Below are positions 16,747 to 25,366 of a DNA stretch of 64,000 nt, piece after piece. The DNA is taken from contig JBIKNF010000007.1 in the NCBI GenBank assembly GCA_044358835.1, forward strand, positions 1 through 64,000, given 5' to 3'. The notes below the pieces were generated by a model that saw only the letters and a program-made list of their open reading frames with translations, ran no database searches and was not told the DNA's origin. The stretch's first letter is position 1. Each line of letters starts with the position of its first letter. Both the position numbers and the translations under genes were made by a program. The stretch comes from JAJTHC01 sp044358835 (GTDB lineage Bacteria; Cyanobacteriota; Vampirovibrionia; Vampirovibrionales; JAJTHC01).

Positions 16747-17566
16747 ATGTTTACGTTACCCGCTTTTTCAACCCCAACCCTTCGCATGAAGTCGACGCTT
16801 TTTACCCCCCCCCACTAACAATAGTAAAGTAAAAGAAACCCCTTCCCCCACGCCCCTTCAACGACAAGGGGTGAGCACGCGAACACTAGCTTCAATCACC
16901 CTGGCGTTTGAAGCGCTTCAAGAATATTTGAATAAAAACATTAAGTCTGGAATCCTGTCAGGCGAAGAGAGAGAGTATGGCCAAAAAGAACTTGAAAAGT
17001 GGTCTCTAATAGTCCAAGCGTATTGCAAATTTTTTATTACTCCAAAACCCGAGGGGACTTCTGAAAGGCAGCACTTGATTAACCAGTTATCAAAATTTGG
17101 AGCTACAAGTGACCACTCTACATTTACGGTTCCATTATATCAACTTCGTGATGAACAGCACCATGATAGTCAATTGTTGGATAAATGGCAGCAGCTTGGG
17201 GAAAGAATTGACGGTCCTTTAAATAAGCTAACACAACAACCAAGCGACCAAGAAGAAGAAATACAAGGCCGTGCATTACTGCAAAGAATGTCTAATGCGT
17301 TTAATTCGCTTGAAATATATATGGGTAAAACCATATTTAATAGGAGATTAGAACCAAATGAAAGGTGGTATGCGGGTTTTTATGGCCTAAAGACACTCAA
17401 GAACTGGTTAATCATAATAGATGAAAATGAATTTGCAATAAATATTTGTTATGGGGATTTAGGGTATAGCCTTAAACAACGGATTCAAGATTTAATCAGA
17501 AGGGTAGACCCAGAAGTAAAAGAAAGCTGGGATCTATGTGCTTCAGCAAGTCGCAAGGCATGTTAA
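16747..17566 (+). pseudogene. Small helical protein of a paralogous family, disrupted at a run of nine C
   Basis: From the ATG at 16747 the frame runs MFTLPAFSTPTLRMKSTLFTPPH and then hits TAA at 16816. Removing one C from the nine-C run at 16805-16813 instead joins FTPPTNNSKVKETP...LQRQG to the long frame at 16871-17566. That repaired N-terminus matches the paralogue at 53842 (FTPPTNFSKANNPP...QQRQG), which has eight C at the same place. The rest may still be made from GTG at 16871, next to an AAGGGG. The long part is all-helical with an internal duplication (AFEALQEYL... and AFNSLEIYM...). Phase-variable gene, pseudogene or sequencing error are all possible. AT-rich codons contrast with neighbours. 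Confidence 0.7.
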
Positions 17567-17600
17567 TATGTTCAGTAATGTTCGTAAGTCAAGAAAAGGC

Positions 17601-19454
17601 TTACACCAACTCGTAAATGGCGTAAGAGGCGCGCCAATTCACGCCCCACGCCTGACGCGCACACGCCTGCCACTTGCCTCCCAAGCGGTACACCCGCCGG
17701 GCCTGCCGAAAGCCCAGCTCTTCGCAAAGGCTGGTGAAATCCTTAAGCGTAAACAGGTGAATGTTCGGCGTGTTGTACCACATATAAGGCAGTGCCGAAG
17801 AGTTTGGCATACGCCCAAAACACAAGAGTTGTAAGCGAATCGGCAAGAAGCCAAAGTTCGGAAAGCCAATCACGCATCGGCGCGCCACCCGCTTCATTTC
17901 TTTCAACACGCGGTAAGGATCCTGCACCGATTGCAAGGCCAAGTGAAGCACCGCCACATCAAAGGCGGCATCAGGGAGCTGTTTTAAGGTATGCAACATA
18001 TCGCCTTGTAAAACAGGCAAGCCCTTTTGCAACGCCTCTTTCACCGAAGCTTCCTTTTGTTCCACCCCCCACAAAACGCCATGAGTCCCCTGCGACTTTA
18101 AAACCGCGAGTAAATCGCCCGTGCCACAGCCCAAATCCAACACCGAATCTTCGGGGTTGATTAGCCCCAACAAGGGGGCCAAATCATCACGCACAGGCAT
18201 CGGAACCACAGACGTTGCAGAAGTTTCCGGCAGAAGAGACGGGTACAAAAAAGGCGCGATGATTTGGTTCAATTCAGCCGTGTCAATCAAAAAGGCGTCA
18301 TGCCCCCATGGGGTAGAAAGCGTCACGGCGGTAGGGGGGCTATTCAGCGCCAGCAAAGCATCAACCAAGCGGTGCGTTTCCTTGGGCGGGAAAAGTCCAT
18401 CCGTGTCATACGCCACAAACAAGCAGTCGGCTTCAACACGCGCCATTGCCGTTTTTAAGTCCCCTTCGCCCCACGCTTCCACCACATCAAAGGCGTCAAG
18501 GGCCTTACTTAAATACAAGTAACTATTGGCATCAAAACGATTAACAAACTGTTGGCCCTGGTAATCCAAATACGATTCGACTTGAAACTCGGCTTGAAAC
18601 GGGCGACTTTCAGCGGTGGCGTGGGCGGGCAACACCGCTTGGCTTTCAATGAGAGAGCGCCCAAACTTTTGATCCAAACTATCTTCACTCACATAAGTTA
18701 GGTGCGCGAGCATCCGCGCGGTGGCTAGCCCCTGTCGTGGTTCTGTTCCATGGCGCTGGTAAAGCCCTTGCTTCCATTGCGGATCATTCATAATGGCGTG
18801 TCGCCCCACGGCGTTAAAGGCAATGCCTTGCGTACTATAGCAGGATCCACTGGCAATGACCACCAGCTTTTTCACCGCCTGAGGGTAACGAATCCCCCAT
18901 TCAAGGGCTTGAAAGCCCCCCATGGATCCCCCCACCACGGCGTGCCACTGCTTTACTTGAAGGGCCCGCATCACGGCGTGTTGGGCATTGACCATGTCTG
19001 CAATCGTAATAGGCGGAAACTGAGTATCATAGGCTTCTTGGGTGCGAGGGTTGATGGATTCTGGGCCTGTAGAGCCGTTACACCCGCCTAGCACATGGGT
19101 GCAAAGAATGGCGTGCGTGTGGGGATCAAACGCGTTGCCTTCGCCGACGAGATCATCCCACCAGCCGGCTTTTTTGTCTTGGGGTTGATGTCGCCCCGCG
19201 AGATGAGCGTCGCCAGTGAGGGCATGGCAAAGCAAAATAACGTTGTCTTTTTCGGGATTAAGCTGACCGTACAGCTCTAATCGAATTTCAAAAGACGGCA
19301 ACACCTCGCCACATTCAAGCGTCAACGGGGAATCAAAATGCACGTGAAGGGGCATTACAAGGCGCTGACTTTGCCACAACGCAGAGGCTTCGGCTTGATG
19401 AGCTTCCAGCCACGTAGGGAGTTCTTGAGCAGAAATAGCATGTCGCTGGGTCAA
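17601..19454 (-). CDS. metX: Homoserine O-acetyltransferase fused to MetW methyltransferase-like protein
   Basis: Residues 1 to about 400 are an alpha/beta-hydrolase of the MetX family: CHALTGDAHLAG, HVLGGCNGSTGP, the nucleophile elbow GGSMGGFQALEW (about 176) and the catalytic His in WGHDAFL (about 375). It acylates homoserine for methionine synthesis. Residues about 418-617 match MetW: a SAM-type loop LDLGCGTGDLL (about 438), GDMLHTLKQLPDAAFDV, FPNFGFLPIRLQLL and MWYNTPNIHLFTLKDF. In most bacteria metX and metW are adjacent separate genes, and MetW is thought to support MetX. Here one continuous frame encodes both. Whether it uses acetyl- or succinyl-CoA cannot be decided by eye. Confidence 0.9.
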   Translation of the reverse strand: MTQRHAISAQELPTWLEAHQAEASALWQSQRLVMPLHVHFDSPLTLECGEVLPSFEIRLELYGQLNPEKDNVILLCHALTGDAHLAGRHQPQDKKAGWWDDLVGEGNAFDPHTHAILCTHVLGGCNGSTGPESINPRTQEAYDTQFPPITIADMVNAQHAVMRALQVKQWHAVVGGSMGGFQALEWGIRYPQAVKKLVVIASGSCYSTQGIAFNAVGRHAIMNDPQWKQGLYQRHGTEPRQGLATARMLAHLTYVSEDSLDQKFGRSLIESQAVLPAHATAESRPFQAEFQVESYLDYQGQQFVNRFDANSYLYLSKALDAFDVVEAWGEGDLKTAMARVEADCLFVAYDTDGLFPPKETHRLVDALLALNSPPTAVTLSTPWGHDAFLIDTAELNQIIAPFLYPSLLPETSATSVVPMPVRDDLAPLLGLINPEDSVLDLGCGTGDLLAVLKSQGTHGVLWGVEQKEASVKEALQKGLPVLQGDMLHTLKQLPDAAFDVAVLHLALQSVQDPYRVLKEMKRVARRCVIGFPNFGFLPIRLQLLCFGRMPNSSALPYMWYNTPNIHLFTLKDFTSLCEELGFRQARRVYRLGGKWQACARQAWGVNWRASYAIYELV

Positions 19455-19553
19455 GGGGGCGTTTCCTTACAATGGGTGACGTTTGCTCAGGGTGAAGCCA
19501 CACTTGGGGAAAGATCCGTTTTACAAAAAGGAGTTGACACCCCGTCTTTGGGT

Positions 19554-20339
19554 TTAGGCTTCATTCAAACGCGTTAAAATTTCCGGACCATTTTCAGTAA
19601 TCGTAATGGTATGTTCATAATGGGCCGCAGGCTCTCCATCAACGGTCACGACTGTCCAACCGTCTTCAAGCGTTTTAACTTTCGCAAGCCCACCGGTAAA
19701 CATGGGTTCAATGGCCAAGCAATTGCCAACTTCTAGTAAAGGCCCTGGTTGTCCAGTGTCGTAATTATGAATAAAAGGTTCTTCATGAAGCTTATGACCC
19801 ACACTATGCCCGCCGTATTCACGCACCAGCCCAAAACCATACGCGTCATTGGTGCGCTCTACCGCGGCAGAAATATCCTGAAGGTGATTGCCTGCAATGG
19901 CTTTAGCGATGGCGTTCATCAAGGCTTCTTCCGTGCATTGCATGATCCGCTTCTTTTTTTCATCCACTTGGCCAATCGCCACAGTTAAAGCGGCATCCGC
20001 AATGAGGCCTTGAAAAGTGGCGCCTACATCCACTGAAATAATATCGCCTTCTTGCAACACCCGTTCTTGAGTCGGAAAACCATGAACGACTTCGTCATTG
20101 ACAGAAGAGCAAATGGTAAAGGGAAACCCGTGATACCCCTTAAAGGTAGGCAAGGCCCCTTCTTTACGAATGAGTGCTTCAGCGGCTTGGTCAATTGCAA
20201 GGGTGTTGACGCCTTCTTGGGCCATTTCTCGCACCAACAAGTGAACACGAGCCACGATTTGCCCGGCTTTACGCATCAGTTTAAGGTCATGGCGCGACTT
20301 TTTACTGATTTTATTGGCCCCTGTTAAGTGAATACCCAT
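19554..20339 (-). CDS. map: Methionine aminopeptidase, type I
   Basis: Map removes the initiator methionine from nascent proteins. The pita-bread fold ligands are in place: Asp in ISVDVGA, Asp in IADAALTVA, His in GHSVGHKLHEEP, and Glu in LAIEPMF and in YEHTITIT. The length of 261 fits type Ia; there is no N-terminal zinc finger. It follows adk on the same strand with a 33-base gap, closing the secY-adk-map group. Confidence 0.95.
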   Translation of the reverse strand: MGIHLTGANKISKKSRHDLKLMRKAGQIVARVHLLVREMAQEGVNTLAIDQAAEALIRKEGALPTFKGYHGFPFTICSSVNDEVVHGFPTQERVLQEGDIISVDVGATFQGLIADAALTVAIGQVDEKKKRIMQCTEEALMNAIAKAIAGNHLQDISAAVERTNDAYGFGLVREYGGHSVGHKLHEEPFIHNYDTGQPGPLLEVGNCLAIEPMFTGGLAKVKTLEDGWTVVTVDGEPAAHYEHTITITENGPEILTRLNEA

Positions 20340-20372
20340 GAACGCGTCCTTTCCAAAGTAAAAATAATGACA

Positions 20373-21104
20373 TTAGACCTTAAGCGCCGTATTGGGGAGC
20401 ACGGTTTGCATGAGGGCTTTTAATTCTTCCGTGACGGCTCCAACCGATTGGTTCCCGTTTAAACGTTTTAATAAGCCTTGCGATTCAAAGGCTTGTAAAA
20501 TGGGGAGGGTCTCTGCGTCAAAACCCGCCAAGCGAATTTTGACTTTTTCAGGCTGATCATCCACCCGATGTTCTAAATGCGTTCCCCCACAGGCGTCACA
20601 AACCCCAGCTTGCTTAGGGGCGTGACTAATTAGATTGTAAATCGCGCCACAATCGGCACAAATACGGCGGTTCACGGCACGAGCTTCAATTTCGGCGTAA
20701 GGGACGTCCAAATAAATGGCGGCCCCAATTTGGGCACCCGTGTTTTGACACATCACTAGCAACGCGTCGGTCTGTTCCGCATTGCGAGGGAAACCATCTA
20801 AAATAAAGGAAATCGGCGTTCCTGCTTGGTGAACGTTGGGCAACTGTTTTTCAATGCCCGCTTTTAAGGCATCGATCACCGTGTCAATATCCACCAACAA
20901 GCCCCCTGCCAAGCGTTCTTGCACTTTACGGCCTAAAGGCGTGTCGTCTTTGGCAATGACCCTTAAAATGCTTCCCATATCAATACGAGGCATGCCATAG
21001 AGTTTCGCAAGCACACTGGTTTGTGTGCCTTTACCCCCATTGGGAGGGGCAATAAAGGGGAAGAACAGGACATCGGACCAAGTGGCTTGGGTGGGTATGC
21101 TCAT
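20373..21104 (-). CDS. adk: Adenylate kinase with zinc-finger LID and variant P-loop
   Basis: Adk interconverts AMP, ADP and ATP. The 243-residue protein has the AMP-binding region, DGFPRNAEQTDAL (about 99), and a LID domain with four cysteines (ICADCG then CDACGG, about 128-156), which binds zinc in many Gram-positive and some other adenylate kinases. The P-loop reads APPNGGKGTQ rather than the usual GAPGSGKGTQ, so the first glycine is replaced by alanine. The ATG overlaps the secY stop by 4 bp, indicating coupling. Confidence 0.93.
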   Translation of the reverse strand: MSIPTQATWSDVLFFPFIAPPNGGKGTQTSVLAKLYGMPRIDMGSILRVIAKDDTPLGRKVQERLAGGLLVDIDTVIDALKAGIEKQLPNVHQAGTPISFILDGFPRNAEQTDALLVMCQNTGAQIGAAIYLDVPYAEIEARAVNRRICADCGAIYNLISHAPKQAGVCDACGGTHLEHRVDDQPEKVKIRLAGFDAETLPILQAFESQGLLKRLNGNQSVGAVTEELKALMQTVLPNTALKV

Positions 21105-22471
21105 GATTTTAGGAATCCTTCATATTGTTTGGCCAATAACTGTACTCGAATTTGATTGACGGTATCTAAGGCCACCCCAACCATAATAATCAAGGCGGTG
21201 GTGCCTAATCCAGCCAAGGTGCTAATGCCCGTCATGGATGTTGAAGAGCTTGCAATTAAGGTAATCACCCCCAGCATAGATGCCCCAATAAACGTCAATT
21301 TTGAAATTAAGGCCTCTAAGTAATCGCCTGTAGGGGAACCGGGCTTGACCCCTGAAATGGCGTTGCCATGTTTACGCAAGTTTTCAGCAATTTGCTTGGG
21401 CTGAAGGCTTGGTACCAAGGTGACGTAAAAGTAAGAAAAGAAGAGAATGAGTCCAAACTCAACGGCAATGTAAATGGGACTACTGGGTACCATCCATTTT
21501 TTGTACTGAAGCAAGGCGTCAAACAACAGGCCTGTGGGCTTGCTTTGCATCACAAAGTCCACAATCACACTGGGGAAACTCAATAGAATAAAGGTAAAAA
21601 TCAAGGGCATCACCCCAGCTGGATTGAGCTTAAAGGGAATGAAGGAATCACCGCCTCCGTAGATTTTTCGACCCACTTGACGTCGGGCCTGCACAATATA
21701 CACCTTATAAAAGGATTCCTGTAACAGCACGATTAAGGTAATGGTCAGCGCGTAAATGGCAAGCAGAACGCCTAGCCCTACCCATCGAGTCGGATCCGCT
21801 TGAAGAAGGGCCGCTGTTTTAGAAATATAGAAGGGCAAGGCGGAGATAATACCCACAAAAATAAGAATCGAACTACCGTTGCCAACCCCTCGTTCAGTAA
21901 TCAGTTCGCTTAACCACACGCTAAATAAGGAACCCGCCGTCAGCGCCGTTAAAGCCGCGGGGAAAAACCACGCAGGATCCACCCCCGGCATGAGGATGCC
22001 CGCATTGTTGGTAAACAAGCGAACCACCACAAAAGACTGTAGCAAGGCAATGCCCACAGAAGCGTATCGGGTGATTTGAGAAATCTGGCGTCGTCCGGCT
22101 TCGCCCCCGTCTTTTTGAAATTCTTCAAGCTTAGGAATCACCGCCGTGAGTAACTGCATCACGATTGAAGCGGTGATATAAGGCCCAATCCCCAGCGCCA
22201 TGACAGACAAAGACGCCAAGGCCCCACCTGAAAACATGTCCACCATCGCCAAAATAGGGTTATTGGCCCCTAACGCCTTAAGCGCTTCAGCGTTGACGCC
22301 CCACACGGGAATTTGAACACAAAAGCGAAAAATCGCCAAAGCAAAGAACGTAAACCACAGGCGTTCTTTCATGCCTGAAGCTTGAATGGCATAAGCCAGC
22401 TCGCTCCATTTGGGGAACTTAAAGTGTTTTTTTTCAAGGGGTAAATCAGTGGGGGCGTTGACGTCAGACAC
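21101..22471 (-). CDS. secY: Preprotein translocase subunit SecY
   Basis: SecY forms the protein-conducting channel of the inner membrane. About ten hydrophobic segments are seen, with the conserved GVGNGSSILIFVGI and SYFYVTLVPSLQPKQIAENLRKHGN regions. I place the start at GTG 22471, giving 456 residues, because the longer frame (to 22552) would have to read through a TATAAT-containing promoter and adds an uncharacteristic stretch. AAAAGAG lies upstream of the GTG. It heads the secY-adk-map unit and is separated from rplO by a terminator. Confidence 0.93.
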   Translation of the reverse strand: MSDVNAPTDLPLEKKHFKFPKWSELAYAIQASGMKERLWFTFFALAIFRFCVQIPVWGVNAEALKALGANNPILAMVDMFSGGALASLSVMALGIGPYITASIVMQLLTAVIPKLEEFQKDGGEAGRRQISQITRYASVGIALLQSFVVVRLFTNNAGILMPGVDPAWFFPAALTALTAGSLFSVWLSELITERGVGNGSSILIFVGIISALPFYISKTAALLQADPTRWVGLGVLLAIYALTITLIVLLQESFYKVYIVQARRQVGRKIYGGGDSFIPFKLNPAGVMPLIFTFILLSFPSVIVDFVMQSKPTGLLFDALLQYKKWMVPSSPIYIAVEFGLILFFSYFYVTLVPSLQPKQIAENLRKHGNAISGVKPGSPTGDYLEALISKLTFIGASMLGVITLIASSSTSMTGISTLAGLGTTALIIMVGVALDTVNQIRVQLLAKQYEGFLKS

Positions 22472-22517
22472 AAGCGGTACTCTTTTCAAAACATAATGCC
22501 ACAATTGGAATGCTTCT

Positions 22518-22523
22518 ATTATA
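22518..22523 (-). promoter_or_regulatory. -10 box of a promoter for secY-adk-map
   Basis: On the minus strand a perfect TATAAT occurs just after the rplO terminator and about 45 bases ahead of the chosen secY start. The -35 element is not clear. Its position between terminator and gene supports separate transcription of secY. Confidence 0.55.
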
Positions 22524-22550
22524 CACCAAAAACAATGAAACAACGTCGTC

Positions 22551-22590
22551 ACAAAAAAGCGAGACGTTTAATTGAAGCGTCTCGCTTTAA
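22551..22590 (-). terminator. Intrinsic terminator after rplO
   Basis: Read on the minus strand, an 11-bp perfect stem (AAAGCGAGACG with CGTCTCGCTTT), an 11-base loop and a following T-run make a strong Rho-independent terminator, 26 bases beyond the rplO stop. Confidence 0.9.
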
Positions 22591-22615
22591 AGAGGTTTTT
22601 TTCAGCCACGTTTCC

Positions 22616-23101
22616 TTAGGCAAGTGCTTCACGAACCGAAGTTGTGATCAGTTCCACCTTGCCTTTAACGGCTTTCAGTTTTTCCAACGCGCCTGGGGTG
22701 GCATAATGGGCTTGAACCTTGTAGGCGGCTTTAGGCGTCCCGTTACCCAATAAGCGAATACCGTCACAACCCGTTGGCCATTTTTTGGCTTCAACCAAGC
22801 TTTTATAGGTAATGGTGGTTTGACCTTCTGTGGCGAAATGGTGTAAATCGCCCACGTTAATTTCAAGCCACTGACGCACGTTAGGCTGAGGGAAAGTACG
22901 GAACTTGGGAATACGACGATACAAAGGCATTTGACCGCCTTCAAAACCACGTTTGGCTGAATTGCCTGAGCGTTGACCTTGGCCGTTATTACCACGGTTA
23001 GACGTTTTACCCGCCCCACTGGCCAAACCACGACCCACGCGCAAACGCTTTCGATTAGCGCCTTTGTTGGGTTTAATATCGGTGATCGTTAGAACTGTCA
23101 T
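22616..23101 (-). CDS. rplO: Large-subunit ribosomal protein uL15
   Basis: The Gly/Arg/Lys-rich N-terminal half with RVGRGLASGAGKTSNRGNNGQ and the downstream FEGGQMPLYRRIPKF signature identify uL15, a component of the 50S subunit. The length of 161 is slightly above the usual 145-150. The start lies 3 bases beyond the rpmD stop on the same strand. A strong terminator follows, so this is the last gene of the rpsE-rpmD-rplO transcript. Confidence 0.97.
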   Translation of the reverse strand: MTVLTITDIKPNKGANRKRLRVGRGLASGAGKTSNRGNNGQGQRSGNSAKRGFEGGQMPLYRRIPKFRTFPQPNVRQWLEINVGDLHHFATEGQTTITYKSLVEAKKWPTGCDGIRLLGNGTPKAAYKVQAHYATPGALEKLKAVKGKVELITTSVREALA

Positions 23102-23104
23102 GGT

Positions 23105-23296
23105 TTAGATCTCCTCAACACTAATTAAGTGACTAATGGCACCGACCATGCCTCGAATAACGGGGGTGTCTAGGTGTTCTACACTGTGATTGGTTTTTTT
23201 CAAACCCAGTGCGGAAACGACTTTGCGTTGTGCATCAGGACGCCCAATCACGCTACGCTTGAGCGTGACACGAATTTTTTTGGGTTGTGCGTTCAT
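23105..23296 (-). CDS. rpmD: Large-subunit ribosomal protein uL30
   Basis: The start at 23296 (MNAQPKKIRVTLKRS) is chosen over upstream ATGs because it gives the family N-terminus and follows a GGAG site. The 63-residue product shows KKIRVTLKRSVIGRPDAQRKV and LGLKKTNHSV, both typical of uL30. It sits between rpsE and rplO as in the standard spc order. Confidence 0.95.
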   Translation of the reverse strand: MNAQPKKIRVTLKRSVIGRPDAQRKVVSALGLKKTNHSVEHLDTPVIRGMVGAISHLISVEEI

Positions 23297-23360
23297 GGTG
23301 AACTCCATATTATATAAAGATAATGAGTAAAGAAGCACGCTTCTTTATGTAAAAAACAGC

Positions 23361-23891
23361 CTAGAGATTAAGCAGTTCTTTAACGCTAATATCACGAGAT
23401 TCAGCGATTTCTTGAAAGGTGCGAAGTTGTTGCAAGCCTTCAATCGTGGCACGAGCCACGTTTAACGGCGAGTTGGAACCCAGAGATTTGGACAACACAT
23501 CTTCAATGCCAGCCAGTTCAAGCACCGCACGAGCAGCACCCCCTGCAATAACGCCTGTTCCTTCAGAAGCAGGACGAATAAAGACCGAAGAACTGCCTGC
23601 GCGACCTTTAACAGGGTGAGGCACCGTGGTGCGGAAACGAGACACATCAATCAAGCTACGCTTGCCTTGAGCCACGCCTTTTTGAATGGCACCAATGACT
23701 TCACCGGATTTGCCGATGCCAATGCCCACGCGCCCGTTTTTGTCTCCAACAATTACCACAGCACGGAAGCTCATTTTCTTACCGCCCTTGACGACTTTTG
23801 TGACGCGGCGGATTTGAATCACACGTTCTTGAAATTCACTGCCTTCTTCGCCAGCGGAATTTTGTTGCAAGGAAGCTGTATTTGCAGCCAT
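23361..23891 (-). CDS. rpsE: Small-subunit ribosomal protein uS5
   Basis: uS5 binds 16S rRNA and helps decoding accuracy. Both halves are clear: the RRVTKVVKGGKKMSFRAVV and VGDKNGRVGIGIGKSGEV segments, and PHPVKGRAGSSSVFIRPA later. I start it at 23891 (MAANTASLQ) after an AAAGGA site; a longer frame exists but adds an unlikely tail. It is the first gene of this short cluster: no rplR, rplF or rpsH lies upstream, so the spc operon is broken here. Confidence 0.97.
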   Translation of the reverse strand: MAANTASLQQNSAGEEGSEFQERVIQIRRVTKVVKGGKKMSFRAVVIVGDKNGRVGIGIGKSGEVIGAIQKGVAQGKRSLIDVSRFRTTVPHPVKGRAGSSSVFIRPASEGTGVIAGGAARAVLELAGIEDVLSKSLGSNSPLNVARATIEGLQQLRTFQEIAESRDISVKELLNL

Positions 23892-24207
23892 ATGTTTTAA
23901 TCCTTTAACTTGTAAATTTAAATAAAATAGGATGTAGATTAAATGTTCTTGAAACACACTTTAATGGGTTAAACTAAAGGGAAGCTTGCACATTTAAACC
24001 AATAAGACTACACATTTTAAGGAGGCTTGGGTAATCTCTAAACAGTAAAAAGAGACAACCTCATTTCCAGTACAACTTGTAAACATCGCATTAAAACACA
24101 ACGCTTACCATAATCTTATAGATACCCTTAGACTTTAGCATGAGCAAAACGCAAGTACAAGTCTTTATTTTAAGCCCTTCAAAATTGTTACGAACGCGAT
24201 GCTTCTG
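23892..24207. other. AT-rich region upstream of rpsE
   Basis: About 315 bases with no credible gene. It must hold the promoter of the rpsE-rpmD-rplO unit (minus strand), but no consensus pair is convincing. It ends at a family A element. Confidence 0.5.
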
Positions 24208-24355
24208 ATACCATTTAAACGACTGAATAGCGTATAGGTGGATTCTAGGAGCCTAGACTCGCAGATGGGTGAAGTGTACATAAACGTACATAAGCACATC
24301 GAGAACCTGAGCGACAACGAAGACGCCAGACGCTATTTAATCGTTTAATTGGTAT
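24208..24355 (+). repeat. Family A miniature inverted-repeat element, complete copy 2
   Basis: Another 148-bp copy with both terminal repeats. Its left end matches copy 1 closely. The right end reads ATTGGTAT rather than AATGGTAT, as in the copies beside coaX and hemD. The 37-codon open frame is intact from GTG 24238 to TAA 24348. It lies between rpsE and mqnA and interrupts no gene. Confidence 0.92.
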
Positions 24356-24382
24356 GATTGACCCCCCACGTATGTTTTTAGT

Positions 24383-25327
24383 ATGATGAACGCATGGTAC
24401 CCGCCGTTGTGTCCACTCTATTTTGCCCCAGAAATGGGCAAGAAAGCCCCTTGCCCCGTGAAAAAACCCCTACTTCAGCCTGTTTCCCCGCCGTTATTGA
24501 ACCCTCCTACAGCCCCCCCCCTTCACGGGCGGGTGGGGTGGATGTCGTTTGTCAATACGTTGCCCATGCGTCATGGCGCTGAAACCACTATGCCTGTTGG
24601 GTTTCAGTCTGTGTATGGGGTACCTACACAACTCAATACCGCCCTGCTTCAAGGGGAGTTGGATCTGTCTTTAGTGTCTACCGCGGCGTATCTCAAGCAT
24701 CAAGACGCGTGGCAACTCTTGCCTGTTTTAAGTATCAGTTCTTTTGGGCCGGTTCATAGCGTTTTATGGATTCGTCTCAAAGACTTTGACCCGGCCAAAC
24801 ACGCCGTGCAATGCCCCGATTCTTCCGCCAGTTCTGAAGCGTTGTTGCGTTATGTGTTGAACAAACGCTATGGGGCCCGTGCATTACGATACGAAACCTA
24901 TTCGCATCAAAAAAGCGTGGAAGACTGCCTAAAGACGGCGAAAAACGCCTTGCTTATTGGGGATGTCGCCTTGCGTTTTTATGCCGAAACCCAAGCAGGG
25001 CAACATGAATCGCTGGACGTGCTGGATTTGGCTTCAGCGTGGCATGAGTTAACGAACCTACCCTTTTTGTTTGGGGTATGGTGCGCCAGAAAGCCCTTTT
25101 GGCTTGAGCATCAGGCGCAAATAAACGCCTGGAATGACGCCTTGCTAGAGCAAACACGGGCGAATTTGTCGAATCCTCAGGGCCTGTTTCACGCCTATAG
25201 CCAACAGGCGAGCGCCCCTTTCTTTAGTGAAGCCTTGCTTCGGGAATACTGGTGCGTTCGGTTGGATTATGCGTTTACACCCTCGCATCATGATGCCCTT
25301 GCCATGATGGATCGTGTATTGCGCTAG
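24383..25327 (+). CDS. mqnA: Chorismate dehydratase MqnA, futalosine menaquinone pathway
   Basis: MqnA converts chorismate to 3-enolpyruvoyl-benzoate, the first step of the futalosine route to menaquinone. The periplasmic-binding-protein-like fold shows RVGWMSFVNTLPM (about 50), GELDLSLVSTAAYL (about 91), ISSFGPVHSVLW (about 115) and the C-terminal LTNLPFLFGVWCARK (about 223). The first 45 residues are Pro-rich and exceed the family start; translation may begin later, and no good internal ATG is evident before the conserved part. No other mqn gene is in the window. Confidence 0.9.
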   Translation: MMNAWYPPLCPLYFAPEMGKKAPCPVKKPLLQPVSPPLLNPPTAPPLHGRVGWMSFVNTLPMRHGAETTMPVGFQSVYGVPTQLNTALLQGELDLSLVSTAAYLKHQDAWQLLPVLSISSFGPVHSVLWIRLKDFDPAKHAVQCPDSSASSEALLRYVLNKRYGARALRYETYSHQKSVEDCLKTAKNALLIGDVALRFYAETQAGQHESLDVLDLASAWHELTNLPFLFGVWCARKPFWLEHQAQINAWNDALLEQTRANLSNPQGLFHAYSQQASAPFFSEALLREYWCVRLDYAFTPSHHDALAMMDRVLR

Positions 25328-25335
25328 ATTTAATC

Positions 25336-25359
25336 GCGTCTGGCGTCTTCATTGTCGCT
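25336..25359 (-). repeat. Family A fragment (about 24 bp)
   Basis: Between the stops of mqnA and rocD, the minus strand carries AGCGACAATGAAGACGCC and the following AGACGC, which is an internal piece of the family A right half with one mismatch. Neither terminal repeat is present. Its left boundary coincides with that of the fragment at 45291. Confidence 0.65.
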
Positions 25360-25366
25360 ATTTAAT

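Noticed and set aside
22472..22552. N-terminal extension of secY
   Set aside because: It would translate the TATAAT promoter region; the GTG at 22471 fits better.
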